DNA of 64,000 nucleotides from Arenicella chitinivorans (GTDB taxonomy: Bacteria; Pseudomonadota; Gammaproteobacteria; Arenicellales; Arenicellaceae). A program made the position numbers and the translations under genes. The DNA lies in the NCBI RefSeq assembly GCF_014651515.1, contig NZ_BMXA01000002.1, positions 1 through 64,000 of the forward strand, given 5' to 3'. The notes under the pieces were generated by a model. It did no database searches, was not told where the DNA came from, and was given only the letters and a program-made list of their open reading frames with translations. Positions 25,660-35,254 of the stretch are shown here, in pieces. The stretch's first letter is position 1, and each line of letters begins with the position of its first letter.

Positions 25660-26298
25660 TTAACTTTGCTCTTCAACAATCCGTAGATTGTTGTTCACCT
25701 TGGTGACCGACTTGGTATTCTCAGCGATCGCCTCGACTAAATCGCGCTCGGCGTCGCTATTCACTTCACCGTGTAAGGTGACTTCTGAATAGTGTGTATC
25801 AACATTGATGTCTAAGCCTTTCACCGTGTCTTCCAGCAGAAGCTTTGACTTAATGGTCGCCGTGGTGGTGGCGTCCTCCCAGTGTTGTGAGAAGCTTTTG
25901 CCTTCGGTTTCGTGCTGTTTCGCGTTCATCTCAGTGTCGACCACCAATTTATTGGTGACGCCTTCAACACCTTTGACACCCTTGGTAATCTCTTCGGCTA
26001 ACTCGGCTTCGACTTCGCTGTTAACGGTGCCGGATAGAATCACGTGGTTTGCCGCAGTTTTGGTGTTGATTTCGAACGAATTCAGGTTGGTATTCAAAAG
26101 AAGCGCAGTTTCCACTTTGCCATCCAACCAGGCCTGGTACGCTTCGCCTTGCCATTTTAGAACGGTCTCTTTGTTGGCATTTTTGTGCGTTTTGATCTCA
26201 TGTTGGCCAGCCAATGCTGAACCTGATACGGCGAGCGCCAAACCCATAGCAAGGGCGACTGGCTTGATAATGATTGATGTGCGTTTTTGCTTATTCAT
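25660..26298 (-). CDS. OsmY-like periplasmic protein with two BON domains
   Basis: A 212-residue exported protein. AGGAGTG precedes the ATG, and the signal peptide ends SALAG. Two BON domains follow (about 60-125 and 140-205), each with the pattern ...VILSGTVNSEVEAELAEEI... or ...VTLHGEVNSDAERDLVEAI... and a VNNNLRI-type end. BON domains bind phospholipid or membranes; OsmY is induced by osmotic stress. The gene stands alone with its own terminator. The regulation was not read from the promoter. Confidence 0.85.
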   Translation of the reverse strand: MNKQKRTSIIIKPVALAMGLALAVSGSALAGQHEIKTHKNANKETVLKWQGEAYQAWLDGKVETALLLNTNLNSFEINTKTAANHVILSGTVNSEVEAELAEEITKGVKGVEGVTNKLVVDTEMNAKQHETEGKSFSQHWEDATTTATIKSKLLLEDTVKGLDINVDTHYSEVTLHGEVNSDAERDLVEAIAENTKSVTKVNNNLRIVEEQS

Positions 26299-26507
26299 AG
26301 AATTCACTCCTGAAAACAATTTGAGTTAAAGAAATCGCGCTGCCTACTGCGGCGCGGGCCTGACACAAAACAAGCAATCGCTGTGCCAATTTAAATAACG
26401 CTTTAAATATCAGTCATTTAGAGTGAATCATTTTGTCGCATCCTGTCGTATCAAACGCCAGTGGTGGATATGCCCCAGTCTATTTGGGGTAATACTGTGC
26501 CACGATG

Positions 26508-26933
26508 TCAATTGCGCATTTCAGTGATCTCAAGCACAGCACGCTGACCGCGCAAGATGGTTTCATCAAGATCGTGGTGTGTTACCTGCTGCTGATCAAT
26601 TCGAGCAACGAGTGACGAGATTGCGACCAGAAACTGCGCGGATCGTTCTCGTTCCTCAGGATACAGAAGCCCGGTTTTGGTGTGTAAGTACTCCAGATTC
26701 GCACGCAGGCGAAAGAGGCGATACAGATCGGGCGCTTGGTGGGCCTGTAAGCTGGTAAACACGGGTCCGCCGAGCTCGTTCACTGCGTCAGTCAGTAACG
26801 GTATGAGTTTGTTTCTCAGCCAGCGTGCACGTAGCCGTCGAAACGCGCCATGTTTGTATTGATGTATGCCGGTGACAAGCAAAGCTAAAATTAATAGGGC
26901 GAAACTGAGCTTGAACCAAAACAGCGAGGACAT
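26508..26933 (-). CDS. Uncharacterised protein with N-terminal membrane anchor
   Basis: A 141-residue protein: one membrane helix (about 5-24, FWFKLSFALLILALLVTGI), a basic segment (KHGAFRRLRARWLRNK) and an all-helical soluble part (DLYRLFRLRANLEYLHTKTGLL near 70-90). The family is not recognised. It lies 37 bp downstream of the FAN1-like nuclease gene on the same strand and may be co-transcribed with it. Confidence 0.6.
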   Translation of the reverse strand: MSSLFWFKLSFALLILALLVTGIHQYKHGAFRRLRARWLRNKLIPLLTDAVNELGGPVFTSLQAHQAPDLYRLFRLRANLEYLHTKTGLLYPEERERSAQFLVAISSLVARIDQQQVTHHDLDETILRGQRAVLEITEMRN

Positions 26934-26970
26934 GCGAATAATCGATCTGGGTTGCGGGATGCTTACTGTA

Positions 26971-29112
26971 TCAGGTTTGCAGGCGTTCGGTCTGAATCAG
27001 TCTTAATAGGTGTGCAGTTGCGCGTGCGTCATTGAGTGCGCGGTGTGCGCCGACCAAGTCGATATCGAAATGCGAGGTTAGTGCCCCTAAACTGTAGGAT
27101 TTTAATCCGGGAAAGGTTTGTCGCGTGTTTTTGACGGTACAGAACTTCGGTTTGCGAAATGACTGACCTAGATCCTCGTAAGCGGCTTTGATAAAGCCGT
27201 AATCAAAGCCGACGTTATGCGCAACAAAAATAGCATCATTGAGTTGACCTCGCAGCGTGTCAGCAATATCGGCGAATCGCGGTGCGTCGCGCACCATGGC
27301 GTCGTCGATGCCGGTTAGTTGGGTAATGTGTCTGGGGATCGGGCGACCGGGATTCACTAAACTGGACCATTCACTGATAATTTCCAAGCCGCGCACGTGA
27401 ACCACGGCGACTTCGGTGATGGCATTGCCTCCGCGTCGACCACCGGTGGTTTCGATGTCGACTACCGCGTAGGTCTGATTCGGGTCGGTGGCCCAAGTGA
27501 CTTGTGTCAGGTCGACTTGAAACCCAGCGCGGCGGAGCCGATTAATGCTGACCAGCTGGTTAGGCCGCAACACATCGCCGGGGGCTTTAACTTCTTCGAA
27601 TCGCAGTCGATCTTGCTCGAGCACCAACAAATCAGGGTAGCCATCATGTGTATTACGGTAATCTTGCGCCATACGTCTGAGTACATGTGCTATTGCGCCT
27701 GGCGGACTGTGTTTTACACACATGGCGATTTTTTCAATTAGGTCCGAACGCCAGCGGAACAGGCCAGTGGGTTGCCCATAATGTTTAGTGGCGCGTTGAA
27801 TCAGAGGCTGCAACGCGAGCGCTGGTTGATCATAGGTAGTCAATATCGACTCAATTTCGCCTTGGTTACGGCGATAAAAATCGGCCGCCTGCAGCGCGGC
27901 TGGCAAATGATCAAACTCGGTATGGGTCAGCTGTTTGTCACCGAGGAGTAAGTCCCAAAAAGCCAGACCAAATAGGGCTCGCCATAGTTTGTTCTCACTA
28001 AATGTGGCTTGGATGCCGCGACGCTGATAGGCATCAATCACACCGGCTTCGACGTCGTTAATGTAGGCTTCGTCCAGGTCGACTTGGTGCGTTGCCTCGC
28101 GCAGCATATCGGTATACACGCTGGTGCGCTTACCATGGTATTTGCGGGCCACAAAATCTTCGATAAATACCCGGGTGCTGGCCGGAAGCGCGGTGTCCGC
28201 AAGTTGTTCGAGCGTTGATCTCAGCGTGTCTCGGTCACCCGAGCGATACCACTCGCGCACCCATTTCTCGATCGCTTGCGGGTCATCCGAACGACGCCAA
28301 AGGGCGATAGCTTGCGCTGGGTCTTCTCGCACGTAAGCATCCCCGAGTGCGAGCACCAAACGGTCATGGGCGGTCTTTGCCTGGCTGCCGATAACATCAT
28401 GCTCACGAACCTTGTCGGCGATGGCGTTGCGCAGTTCCGGCTGTTGGCGAAAATCTCGATGCCAAATTTGCAGCCGAAAAGTACTGACTGCGTCATGACG
28501 AGTGGCAAACCGCGCACTGGCTGGATTGCTGTTATTGCGGGTACGTAAAATACCCAGATCACGCATGGCGAACTTTTGCAGTCGATGTTTTAGGCTGCCG
28601 TAGAACAGAAACAATAGGTAATCAATGGTGCTGGTCTGGGTACAGCAGACAAATTCGCCATACAGTTCGGGGCCGACATCGCTCTTAGGGCAAACGTAAG
28701 TCTGCACCAGCTCAATGACGTCCGCTTTGGAGCTGCTGCGATTCACCGTCATGCCGCGCGTGGTGAGCACCTTAAGTAGTTGTGGTTTGGTGAGTTGCTT
28801 ATGGAGTGCCTGCCAGTCAGTGGCTTTGGCCCTGCGTAATAACCCCGCTTGTTGTGCCGCATGGATGGCCTGTGCGGTGTTCCGGATCTCAGGGTAAGCC
28901 AATGAACTGGCTTTCAGGTATTTTGGTTTGCGGCTTAAGCAGCGAACCAGTAGACACTGGGCGTCTTGGTTAAGCGCGTCAAAGGTCTCGAGATACTGCG
29001 TATGCTCGGGCAGCAAGAGATGTGCACAGGTCTCACGCACATAGGCGAACAATTCCTGAGCATGGTCCAGATAGTATTTCTCCGGCAGTTTGGCGGGCGA
29101 GATTGACGGCAT
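26971..29112 (-). CDS. FAN1-like VRR-NUC nuclease fused to a DnaQ-type 3'-5' exonuclease
   Basis: A 713-residue protein. N-terminal helical DNA-binding part includes a SAP-like segment (TKPQLLKVLTTRGMTVN, about 110-140). A TPR-like helical middle follows, then the VRR-NUC nuclease (about 465-525) with the PD-(D/E)xK residues in DGYPDLLVLE and RFEEVKAPGD. From about residue 535 comes a DEDDh exonuclease: VDIETTG, AHNVGFDYGF and HRALNDARAT carry the acidic and histidine residues. FAN1 resolves interstrand crosslinks and branched DNA; DnaQ-type domains trim 3' ends. The bacterial FAN1 known to me (Pseudomonas) lacks the exonuclease. A LexA-like box lies just upstream. Confidence 0.85.
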   Translation of the reverse strand: MPSISPAKLPEKYYLDHAQELFAYVRETCAHLLLPEHTQYLETFDALNQDAQCLLVRCLSRKPKYLKASSLAYPEIRNTAQAIHAAQQAGLLRRAKATDWQALHKQLTKPQLLKVLTTRGMTVNRSSSKADVIELVQTYVCPKSDVGPELYGEFVCCTQTSTIDYLLFLFYGSLKHRLQKFAMRDLGILRTRNNSNPASARFATRHDAVSTFRLQIWHRDFRQQPELRNAIADKVREHDVIGSQAKTAHDRLVLALGDAYVREDPAQAIALWRRSDDPQAIEKWVREWYRSGDRDTLRSTLEQLADTALPASTRVFIEDFVARKYHGKRTSVYTDMLREATHQVDLDEAYINDVEAGVIDAYQRRGIQATFSENKLWRALFGLAFWDLLLGDKQLTHTEFDHLPAALQAADFYRRNQGEIESILTTYDQPALALQPLIQRATKHYGQPTGLFRWRSDLIEKIAMCVKHSPPGAIAHVLRRMAQDYRNTHDGYPDLLVLEQDRLRFEEVKAPGDVLRPNQLVSINRLRRAGFQVDLTQVTWATDPNQTYAVVDIETTGGRRGGNAITEVAVVHVRGLEIISEWSSLVNPGRPIPRHITQLTGIDDAMVRDAPRFADIADTLRGQLNDAIFVAHNVGFDYGFIKAAYEDLGQSFRKPKFCTVKNTRQTFPGLKSYSLGALTSHFDIDLVGAHRALNDARATAHLLRLIQTERLQT

Positions 29113-29136
29113 TTCTTTGATTCGGTTTTATTTCGA

Positions 29137-29156
29137 TACTATATTTATATACAGTA
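29137..29156 (-). promoter_or_regulatory. LexA (SOS) box upstream of the FAN1-like gene
   Basis: TACTATATTTATATACAGTA matches the gammaproteobacterial SOS consensus TACTGTATATATATACAGTA at 18 of 20 positions. The ACAG half is intact and the other half reads CTAT instead of CTGT. It lies 25-44 bp upstream of the nuclease start, overlapping the expected promoter. Confidence 0.6.
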
Positions 29157-29254
29157 TATTTCAAGCGACTCAGTCAGACGTTTATTCCGCTTGCGGCTCG
29201 TGCTAAGTTCTCGCCTTTAAACCTTCAATTCACTCAACATACAGAGGCGACACG

Positions 29255-30142
29255 GTGGCACAGCAGCGCGCAATGTTTTTTGGTCTGGCGGCCGTTTTAT
29301 GTTGGTCTACGGTAGCCACTGCGTTTAAGCTCAGTTTGCAGCACTTGACGCCGACCCAATTGATCCTGGTCGCATCATTGACGTCATGGCTATTCTTACT
29401 CGGTGTGCTGGCGGTGCAGGGCAAGTTTCGCGCTTTATTCCGCCAATCGTCACGTCACTATCTAAACGCGTTGCTGTTTGGTTTACTCAACCCCGCACTT
29501 TATTACTGCCTATTGTTCACTGCGTATGCGCGCTTGCCAGCGCAGGAAGCGCAGGCGATTAATTACAGCTGGGCGATTGTGATGTCATTTTTGGCGGTGC
29601 CAATTCTCGGTCAAAAATTAACCCGAGCAGATTTGTTTGCCGCGCTCATTTGTTACTTCGGTGTGGTGATTATTGCGACGCGCGGTGATGTATTAGGCAT
29701 GCAGTTTGAAGATACATTCGGGTTGGTGTGTGCCTTATTGAGTACCTTGGTGTGGGCATTGTATTGGATTCTCAACCGTCGTCAGGAGCAGGATGCGATT
29801 TTAGGTTTGTGCTTGAATTTCAGTTTTGCATTGCCGGTGTTGGGTTTGTACGCGTGGTGGAGCGGTGAATTGCTGGCACTGTTTAATTCGGTTGCCTGGC
29901 AGGGTTGGGCTGGTGGTATCTATGTTGGGATGTTTGAAACTGGCTTGGCATTTTTGTTCTGGTTGCAAGCAATGAAATTGGCGACCAATACTTCGCGGAT
30001 CGCCAATCTGATTTTTATTTCACCGTTTGTGTCTTTGGTGTTGATCGCGGTGATTCTGAAAGAACCAATCTTGATCAGTACCCTGGTCGGTCTGGGTTTA
30101 ATTCTCACTGGCCTAGTGGTGCAGCAGCGCTATTCGCAGTAG
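29255..30142 (+). CDS. EamA/DMT-family transporter
   Basis: A 295-residue inner-membrane carrier with ten helices in two EamA repeats (about 5-140 and 150-290). Characteristic pieces: LCWSTVATAFKLSL at the start, PALYYCLLFTAYARLPAQEAQAINYSW (in two parts: a YYCLL helix and an AQAINYSW helix) and NTSRIANLIFISPFVSLVLIAVIL near the end. Substrates of the family are metabolites such as amino acids and nucleosides. GTG start, with GAGG upstream. Divergent from the SOS-box nuclease. Confidence 0.85.
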   Translation: MAQQRAMFFGLAAVLCWSTVATAFKLSLQHLTPTQLILVASLTSWLFLLGVLAVQGKFRALFRQSSRHYLNALLFGLLNPALYYCLLFTAYARLPAQEAQAINYSWAIVMSFLAVPILGQKLTRADLFAALICYFGVVIIATRGDVLGMQFEDTFGLVCALLSTLVWALYWILNRRQEQDAILGLCLNFSFALPVLGLYAWWSGELLALFNSVAWQGWAGGIYVGMFETGLAFLFWLQAMKLATNTSRIANLIFISPFVSLVLIAVILKEPILISTLVGLGLILTGLVVQQRYSQ

Positions 30143-30258
30143 GGTGGATTCGGACCACAGGTCAAGATGTGCTCTAATAGGCGCATAATTCAAACTCGCG
30201 GTGTTCGCCGATTAAGCGTGTTCACTGCGTAGTGTCGTAGTCGACGAAGAGGCAATGA

Positions 30259-31434
30259 ATGCGAGATAAAACCAAGCTGGTGACGGTGGGGCGAGATAAA
30301 GCCGCGACCGGTGCCAGTGTGAATCCCCGAATAGCACGTGCGTCAACCATATTATTTGATTCGGTAGCCGACATGCAGCGGGCGTTTGCGGGCAAGGACC
30401 AAGGTGTGGAGTTTTACGGTCGACGTGGTACGCAAACCACCTTTGCACTCACTCAGGCGATGCGCCAACTGGAAAACGCGGCGGGCAGCTACATTTACCC
30501 CTGTGGCACAGCCGCCATCACGGCCGCATTGCAATCGTTTCTAGCGGCTGGCGATCATCTGCTGGTGGTGGATTCGGTTTACGAGCCGACGCGCGAGTTT
30601 TGTGATGGGACTTTAGCGCGCTTCGGAGTCGAAACCACGTATTACGACCCCTTGGTTGGCGCCGATATTATTGAATTGATAAAACCCAATACCAAGGTGA
30701 TTTTCCTTGAATCACCCGGTAGCTTAACGATGGAAGTACAGGACGTTCCCGCGTTAGCTCACGTGGCCCGTCAGCGCGGCATTACCACGATCATTGATAA
30801 TACCTACGCCAGTCCACTAAATTTTAAGCCTTTGGATGTTGGTGTGGATATTGTGGTGCATTCGGCGACCAAGTATTTAAATGGCCATTCCGATGTGATG
30901 CTCGGCGTCGCCAGCGCCACAGAGTCGCACTGGCCACAATTGCAGGCACGCAGTTATGAATTGGGCTTGTGTACCTCGGTGGATGACATTTACACCACCT
31001 TGCGTGGATTGCGGACGCTGGACGTGCGTTTACGTGAGCAGGCGAGCAACGCTAAGACCATTGCCGATTGGTTGTCCTCACACGAGGCTGTCGATCACTT
31101 GCGGCACCCGGCGTTTGCGACTTGCCCGGGGCACGAATATTTTGTGCGTGATATGGCTGGTGCCAGTGGTTTATTCGCCTTTGTCTTGAAGCAAAACCAA
31201 ACGGCGGCGGTAAATGCGATGGTGGATGGCATGCGGTATTTCAAGCTGGGATTTTCCTGGGGCGGGTATGAAAGCCTAATACTCGCCGCATCCAGTTTTA
31301 AACGACGACGCACGGCGACAGCTTGGGACGAGTCCAAGTGTTTGGTGCGTTTAAGTATCGGTCTGGAAGACCCGCAGGACCTGATTGATGATCTACGCGA
31401 TGGTCTGGATCGCTATGCGGAGGCACTACAATGA
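30259..31434 (+). CDS. metC: Cystathionine beta-lyase
   Basis: A 391-residue PLP enzyme of the Cys/Met metabolism family. The pyridoxal lysine is in HSATKYLNGHSDVMLG, the cofactor-binding tyrosine in EFYGRRGT, and DNTYASPLNF lies before. It cleaves cystathionine to homocysteine, pyruvate and ammonia in methionine synthesis. The segment FSWGGYESLI near the C terminus favours beta-lyase over gamma-synthase. AAGAGG precedes the ATG by 7 bp. It overlaps the NhaC-type antiporter gene by 4 bp. Confidence 0.88.
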   Translation: MRDKTKLVTVGRDKAATGASVNPRIARASTILFDSVADMQRAFAGKDQGVEFYGRRGTQTTFALTQAMRQLENAAGSYIYPCGTAAITAALQSFLAAGDHLLVVDSVYEPTREFCDGTLARFGVETTYYDPLVGADIIELIKPNTKVIFLESPGSLTMEVQDVPALAHVARQRGITTIIDNTYASPLNFKPLDVGVDIVVHSATKYLNGHSDVMLGVASATESHWPQLQARSYELGLCTSVDDIYTTLRGLRTLDVRLREQASNAKTIADWLSSHEAVDHLRHPAFATCPGHEYFVRDMAGASGLFAFVLKQNQTAAVNAMVDGMRYFKLGFSWGGYESLILAASSFKRRRTATAWDESKCLVRLSIGLEDPQDLIDDLRDGLDRYAEALQ

Positions 31435-32816
31435 CGCAACTTCCTGCCTGGTTAAGCATTCTGCCGGCCTTAGTGGCGATCGCCTATGTGATGTGGCGCC
31501 GAGATGTGGTGATCGCACTGGTATTGGCTATCTTCACGTCTGAGTGGTTATTGCTGATGGACGGCGGACGCTACGCTCCAACCACTGGTTTGCTGAATAC
31601 CATAGAACGCGTGGTCGCCGTATTTGCGGATCAAGGCAATACCCGCTTATTACTGTTCTGTGTGCTGGTCGGTGCGTTGCTCGCTTATATGCGGTTCTCA
31701 GGCGGGGTACGTGCCACAGTCAACCGCTTGGTCAAGTCAGGCATTGCCACCACACCACGTCGAACCGGGCTGGTGACCTTCGGCACCGGCGTGGTGATAT
31801 TTATTGAGTCCAATTTAAGTGTCCTCACGGCGGGAATTCTGTCTCGAGGGCTGTTTGATAAGTTCAATATGAGTCGGGAGCGCTTGGCTTACATCATCGA
31901 CTCCACCAGTGCGCCGGTGTGTATCTTGATTCTGTTGAATGCCTGGGGCGCATTTGTACTTGGGCTGATTGCATCTTATTTTGATCAACAAGACGCGGTG
32001 TCAATTCTGGTATCGACCATTCCATTAAATGTCTATGCGTGGTCTACCTTGCTGCTGGTGCTGTATACCGTGATTAGCGGCAAGGTGCATGGCCCGATGG
32101 CACGTACTGAAGCCAGCAATGCGCCTGTGACCGAAGTGGAGTTCGAACATCAGGCTGGCCGTGCGCGTGACATGCTGATACCCCTGGCGGTGCTGGTTGT
32201 CTCCATGCTTGGGTTTATGGTCTGGACCGGTGGCGGCGATATTATGGCGGGTAGCGGTTCGAAGTCGGTATTGTATGCCACTGCGCTGGCCACCACGGTT
32301 GCGTATCTGATGCTGGTGACGCAGGCGCGTTTTACCGGTCGGCAGGTATTGGACGAGGGGTTTAAAGGCATGGGCGAGCTGCTGCCATTGGTGGCAATTT
32401 TATTGTTATCGATTGCCCTTGGGGCCAGTGTCAAGGCGTTGGGGACAGGCGTGTTTATCGCGGGATTGGTGGCGGATTATTTACCCTTGTTTATGGTGCC
32501 CGCGATTGTGTTTATTGCCGGGGCATTTGCGTCGTTTACTACTGGCACCTCATGGGGCACGTTTGCTTTGTTGGTTCCGATTGCGATACCGATTGCTTTG
32601 AACCTCGGTTTGCCGCCGTCATTGATGTTGGCCGCGGTATTAGGCGGTGGTGTGTTTGGGGATCACTGCTCGCCGGTGTCGGACACCACTGCGGTGTCTT
32701 CCCTTGCTGCGGGTTGCGATATTCTGGATCACGTGCGCACGCAGCTGCCTTACGCACTGGTGTGTGGCGTCATTACAGTGGTGGCGTACCTCATCATGGG
32801 GTATATGGTGGTATAA
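31431..32816 (+). CDS. NhaC-family Na+/H+ antiporter-like transporter
   Basis: A 461-residue membrane protein with about twelve helices. The GVVIFIESNLSVLT region, LNAWGAFVLGLI, FTTGTSWGTFALLVPIAIPIA (split: TTGTSWGTFA) and GGGVFGDHCSPVSDTTAVSS are hallmarks of the family. It may exchange sodium or an organic ion for protons. Its coupling to metC (ATGA overlap) recalls transporters linked to amino-acid metabolism, so the true substrate is open. Confidence 0.85.
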   Translation: MTQLPAWLSILPALVAIAYVMWRRDVVIALVLAIFTSEWLLLMDGGRYAPTTGLLNTIERVVAVFADQGNTRLLLFCVLVGALLAYMRFSGGVRATVNRLVKSGIATTPRRTGLVTFGTGVVIFIESNLSVLTAGILSRGLFDKFNMSRERLAYIIDSTSAPVCILILLNAWGAFVLGLIASYFDQQDAVSILVSTIPLNVYAWSTLLLVLYTVISGKVHGPMARTEASNAPVTEVEFEHQAGRARDMLIPLAVLVVSMLGFMVWTGGGDIMAGSGSKSVLYATALATTVAYLMLVTQARFTGRQVLDEGFKGMGELLPLVAILLLSIALGASVKALGTGVFIAGLVADYLPLFMVPAIVFIAGAFASFTTGTSWGTFALLVPIAIPIALNLGLPPSLMLAAVLGGGVFGDHCSPVSDTTAVSSLAAGCDILDHVRTQLPYALVCGVITVVAYLIMGYMVV

Positions 32817-33308
32817 ATGCAGCGCATTCGTTATAGGGTCGCCGGTTTTTCCTTGCTCGAACTTATGGTCGTGGTGGCGGTGATTGCCATACTGGCGACC
32901 TTGGCCTTGCCGTCCAATTTGGGCCGCATCACGCAACAGCGAATGGTTGAAACGATCGAGCTGGTGGAGCCCTACAAGGCTTATGTGGCAGCGTATTACC
33001 GTGGCAATACTGGCACATTCCCCACTGATAATGCCGCTGCTGGGCTACCGGAGCCAAGTAAGATTAAAGGGAATTATCTGCGTAAGCTGGAGATTCGGGA
33101 CGGTGTGATGCATTTGACGCTGGGTCAGAAATTGCCCGAGTCCTTGCACGATAAAGTGCTATCCATTCGACCGGTATTCGTGAAAGACGAACCGAGTACG
33201 CCGATCTCGTGGATCTGTGGTCATGAGTCCGTGCCGTCTGGTATGCACGCAGCGGGGACGAATTTGACCGATCTGGATACGATGTTTCTGCCTGGCCGGT
33301 GTCGTTAA
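32817..33308 (+). CDS. Type IV pilin-like (pseudopilin) protein
   Basis: A 163-residue prepilin. A short basic leader (MQRIRYRVAG) is followed by FSLLELMVVVAVIAILATLA with glutamate at +5, the type III signal peptide cleaved by prepilin peptidase after Gly. The mature part is about 153 residues and ends in a Cys-bounded loop (ISWICGHE...LPGRC), which fits major or minor type IV pilins. It starts directly after the antiporter stop (TAA ATG), unusual company. No other pilus genes are in the window. Confidence 0.82.
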   Translation: MQRIRYRVAGFSLLELMVVVAVIAILATLALPSNLGRITQQRMVETIELVEPYKAYVAAYYRGNTGTFPTDNAAAGLPEPSKIKGNYLRKLEIRDGVMHLTLGQKLPESLHDKVLSIRPVFVKDEPSTPISWICGHESVPSGMHAAGTNLTDLDTMFLPGRCR

Positions 33309-33320
33309 ACCGGCGCCTGC

Positions 33321-35183
33321 TTACATTGACTCAAGTTCTTCCCAGCGTTCAAACGCGGCATCGAGTTCGGCTTGCAGTTCTTTAAGTTCAGTGCCGGTTG
33401 TGGCAATGGTATCCGCATCCTGCTGGTAGAAGCTTGGATCGGCCATGGTATTCGTTAGCGTTTGTACTTTACTTTCCAGTTCACTGATTTTGCCCGGCAG
33501 GTGGTCTAACTCATACTGCAGTTTGTAGCTCAGTTTTTTTGGTTTCGCGGCCGCAGCGGAGGGTTTGACGTTGCTTTCTTTGGCGGCCGGAGCCTCGGTT
33601 TCCGAGGTGGCGTGATCGCGTTTTTGTGCCAACCAATCTTGATAGCCACCAATGTATTCGTACACCTGGCCATCGCCTTCAAACGCGATGGTTGAGGTAA
33701 CAACGTTGTCCAGAAAAGTACGATCATGGCTGACCAACAGCAAAGTCCCGGTGTAGTCCATCAAGAGTTGTTCGAGTAACTCCAGGGTTTCGTAATCAAG
33801 GTCGTTGGTTGGCTCGTCCAATACCAGGAAGTTGAACGGGCGGGTAAACAGCTTGGCTAACATCAATCGATTGCGCTCACCGCCAGACAATTTGGCTGCA
33901 GGGGCACGGGCGCGAGCCGGACTGAACAGAAAGTCCTGCAAATAGCCCATGATGTGTTTGCGTTGACCGTTGATCTCGATTTCAGTGTTCCCGGACACAT
34001 TATCTTGCACACTTAGATCATCACGAATCGCCGCGCGGTGTTGGTCGAGATAAGCGATCTCAAGATTGGTGCCGATTTTGATTTGTCCTGACTGCGGTGG
34101 ATTCTCCCCAGTGAGTATTTTGATCAAGGTGGATTTGCCGCAACCATTCGGGCCAATAATGCCGACTTTATCGCCGCGCAGAATGCGGCAGCTGAAATCC
34201 TTAATGATGGGTTTACCATCGTACGTAACATGCAAATGCTCAGCCTCGATCACCACCTTGCCGGATTTACCAGACTGGTTCAGGCTGATGCTGGCGGTGC
34301 CTTGACGTTCACGCCGCTGTCGGCGCTCTTCCCGCATTTTTTTCAGGGCGCGAACCCGGCCTTCGTTGCGTGTGCGCCGTGCTTGTATGCCTTGTCGAAT
34401 CCACACCTCTTCTTGCGCCAGTTTCTTATCGAATTTGGCGTTGTGCGTGGCCTCGTCTTCCAGTGCTTTGGCTTTGGTCGCGAGGTAGCGTTGAAAATTG
34501 CCAGGGTAGGAGGTGATCAATCCGCGGTCCAGCTCCACGATTCGCGTACACAGCGCGTCAATAAAACTGCGATCATGCGACACAATGATCAGCGTAACAT
34601 TGAGGCTGAGAAGTAAGTTTTCCAGCCATAAAATGGTATCGATATCCAAGTGGTTGGTTGGCTCGTCGAGCAGCAGGATATCGGGTTCGTCAACCAGTGC
34701 GCGTGCCATCAGAACGCGACGTTTCATGCCGCCGGACAATTGAGCAAACGGTGTGCCGGGTTCCAGGTCAAATTTAGAGCACAGAGTTTGTACACGTCGA
34801 TCCAGCGTCCAGCCATCGTGGTCGTTCAAGGCGTGTTGAAGTTCCTGCGACGCGGCTTGCTGTTCGCTGTCCAATAAGTAATATTGTGCCAGCGTCTCGC
34901 CCGCCTCGGCGTTACCCAGCGCGATGACGCTGCGGATATCGTAGTCGATGTCGTTGGGTACTTCCTGAATTAAGCGGCCGGTACGTGCTCCTTGCTGAAT
35001 CAACACGTCGCCATCATCTGGCAACACGCTCCCGTCAATGAGTTTGAGTAAGGTGGATTTACCGGCGCCGTTGCGACCAATCAATCCGATACGTTCGTTC
35101 GGTTCGATAATCAGGTCGGCATGCTCTAAAATAGCATCCGCGCCGAAGCTGATGCTGACGTTCTTTAAGGCGATTATGGACAT
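33321..35183 (-). CDS. uup: ABC-F ATPase Uup
   Basis: A 620-residue protein with two ABC ATPase domains and no membrane part. Domain one: GRNGAGKST, LSGGMKRRV and LLDEPTNHLD. Domain two: GPNGCGKST, LSGGERNRL and LDEPTNDLD. Between them is the basic linker typical of ABC-F (ARRTRNEGRVRALKKMREER and on). The C terminus is a coiled coil (about 550-620), which in Uup binds DNA. Uup acts on ribosomes or branched DNA intermediates and limits transposon precise excision. It is convergent with the pilin gene at a 12-bp distance. Confidence 0.93.
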   Translation of the reverse strand: MSIIALKNVSISFGADAILEHADLIIEPNERIGLIGRNGAGKSTLLKLIDGSVLPDDGDVLIQQGARTGRLIQEVPNDIDYDIRSVIALGNAEAGETLAQYYLLDSEQQAASQELQHALNDHDGWTLDRRVQTLCSKFDLEPGTPFAQLSGGMKRRVLMARALVDEPDILLLDEPTNHLDIDTILWLENLLLSLNVTLIIVSHDRSFIDALCTRIVELDRGLITSYPGNFQRYLATKAKALEDEATHNAKFDKKLAQEEVWIRQGIQARRTRNEGRVRALKKMREERRQRRERQGTASISLNQSGKSGKVVIEAEHLHVTYDGKPIIKDFSCRILRGDKVGIIGPNGCGKSTLIKILTGENPPQSGQIKIGTNLEIAYLDQHRAAIRDDLSVQDNVSGNTEIEINGQRKHIMGYLQDFLFSPARARAPAAKLSGGERNRLMLAKLFTRPFNFLVLDEPTNDLDYETLELLEQLLMDYTGTLLLVSHDRTFLDNVVTSTIAFEGDGQVYEYIGGYQDWLAQKRDHATSETEAPAAKESNVKPSAAAAKPKKLSYKLQYELDHLPGKISELESKVQTLTNTMADPSFYQQDADTIATTGTELKELQAELDAAFERWEELESM

Positions 35184-35254
35184 GGTGTTGTGACGGCGTG
35201 CAAAACGGAGTGCAGTGTATCATTAAACCATTGTTTAGGTAGTGAGAGGTAACC

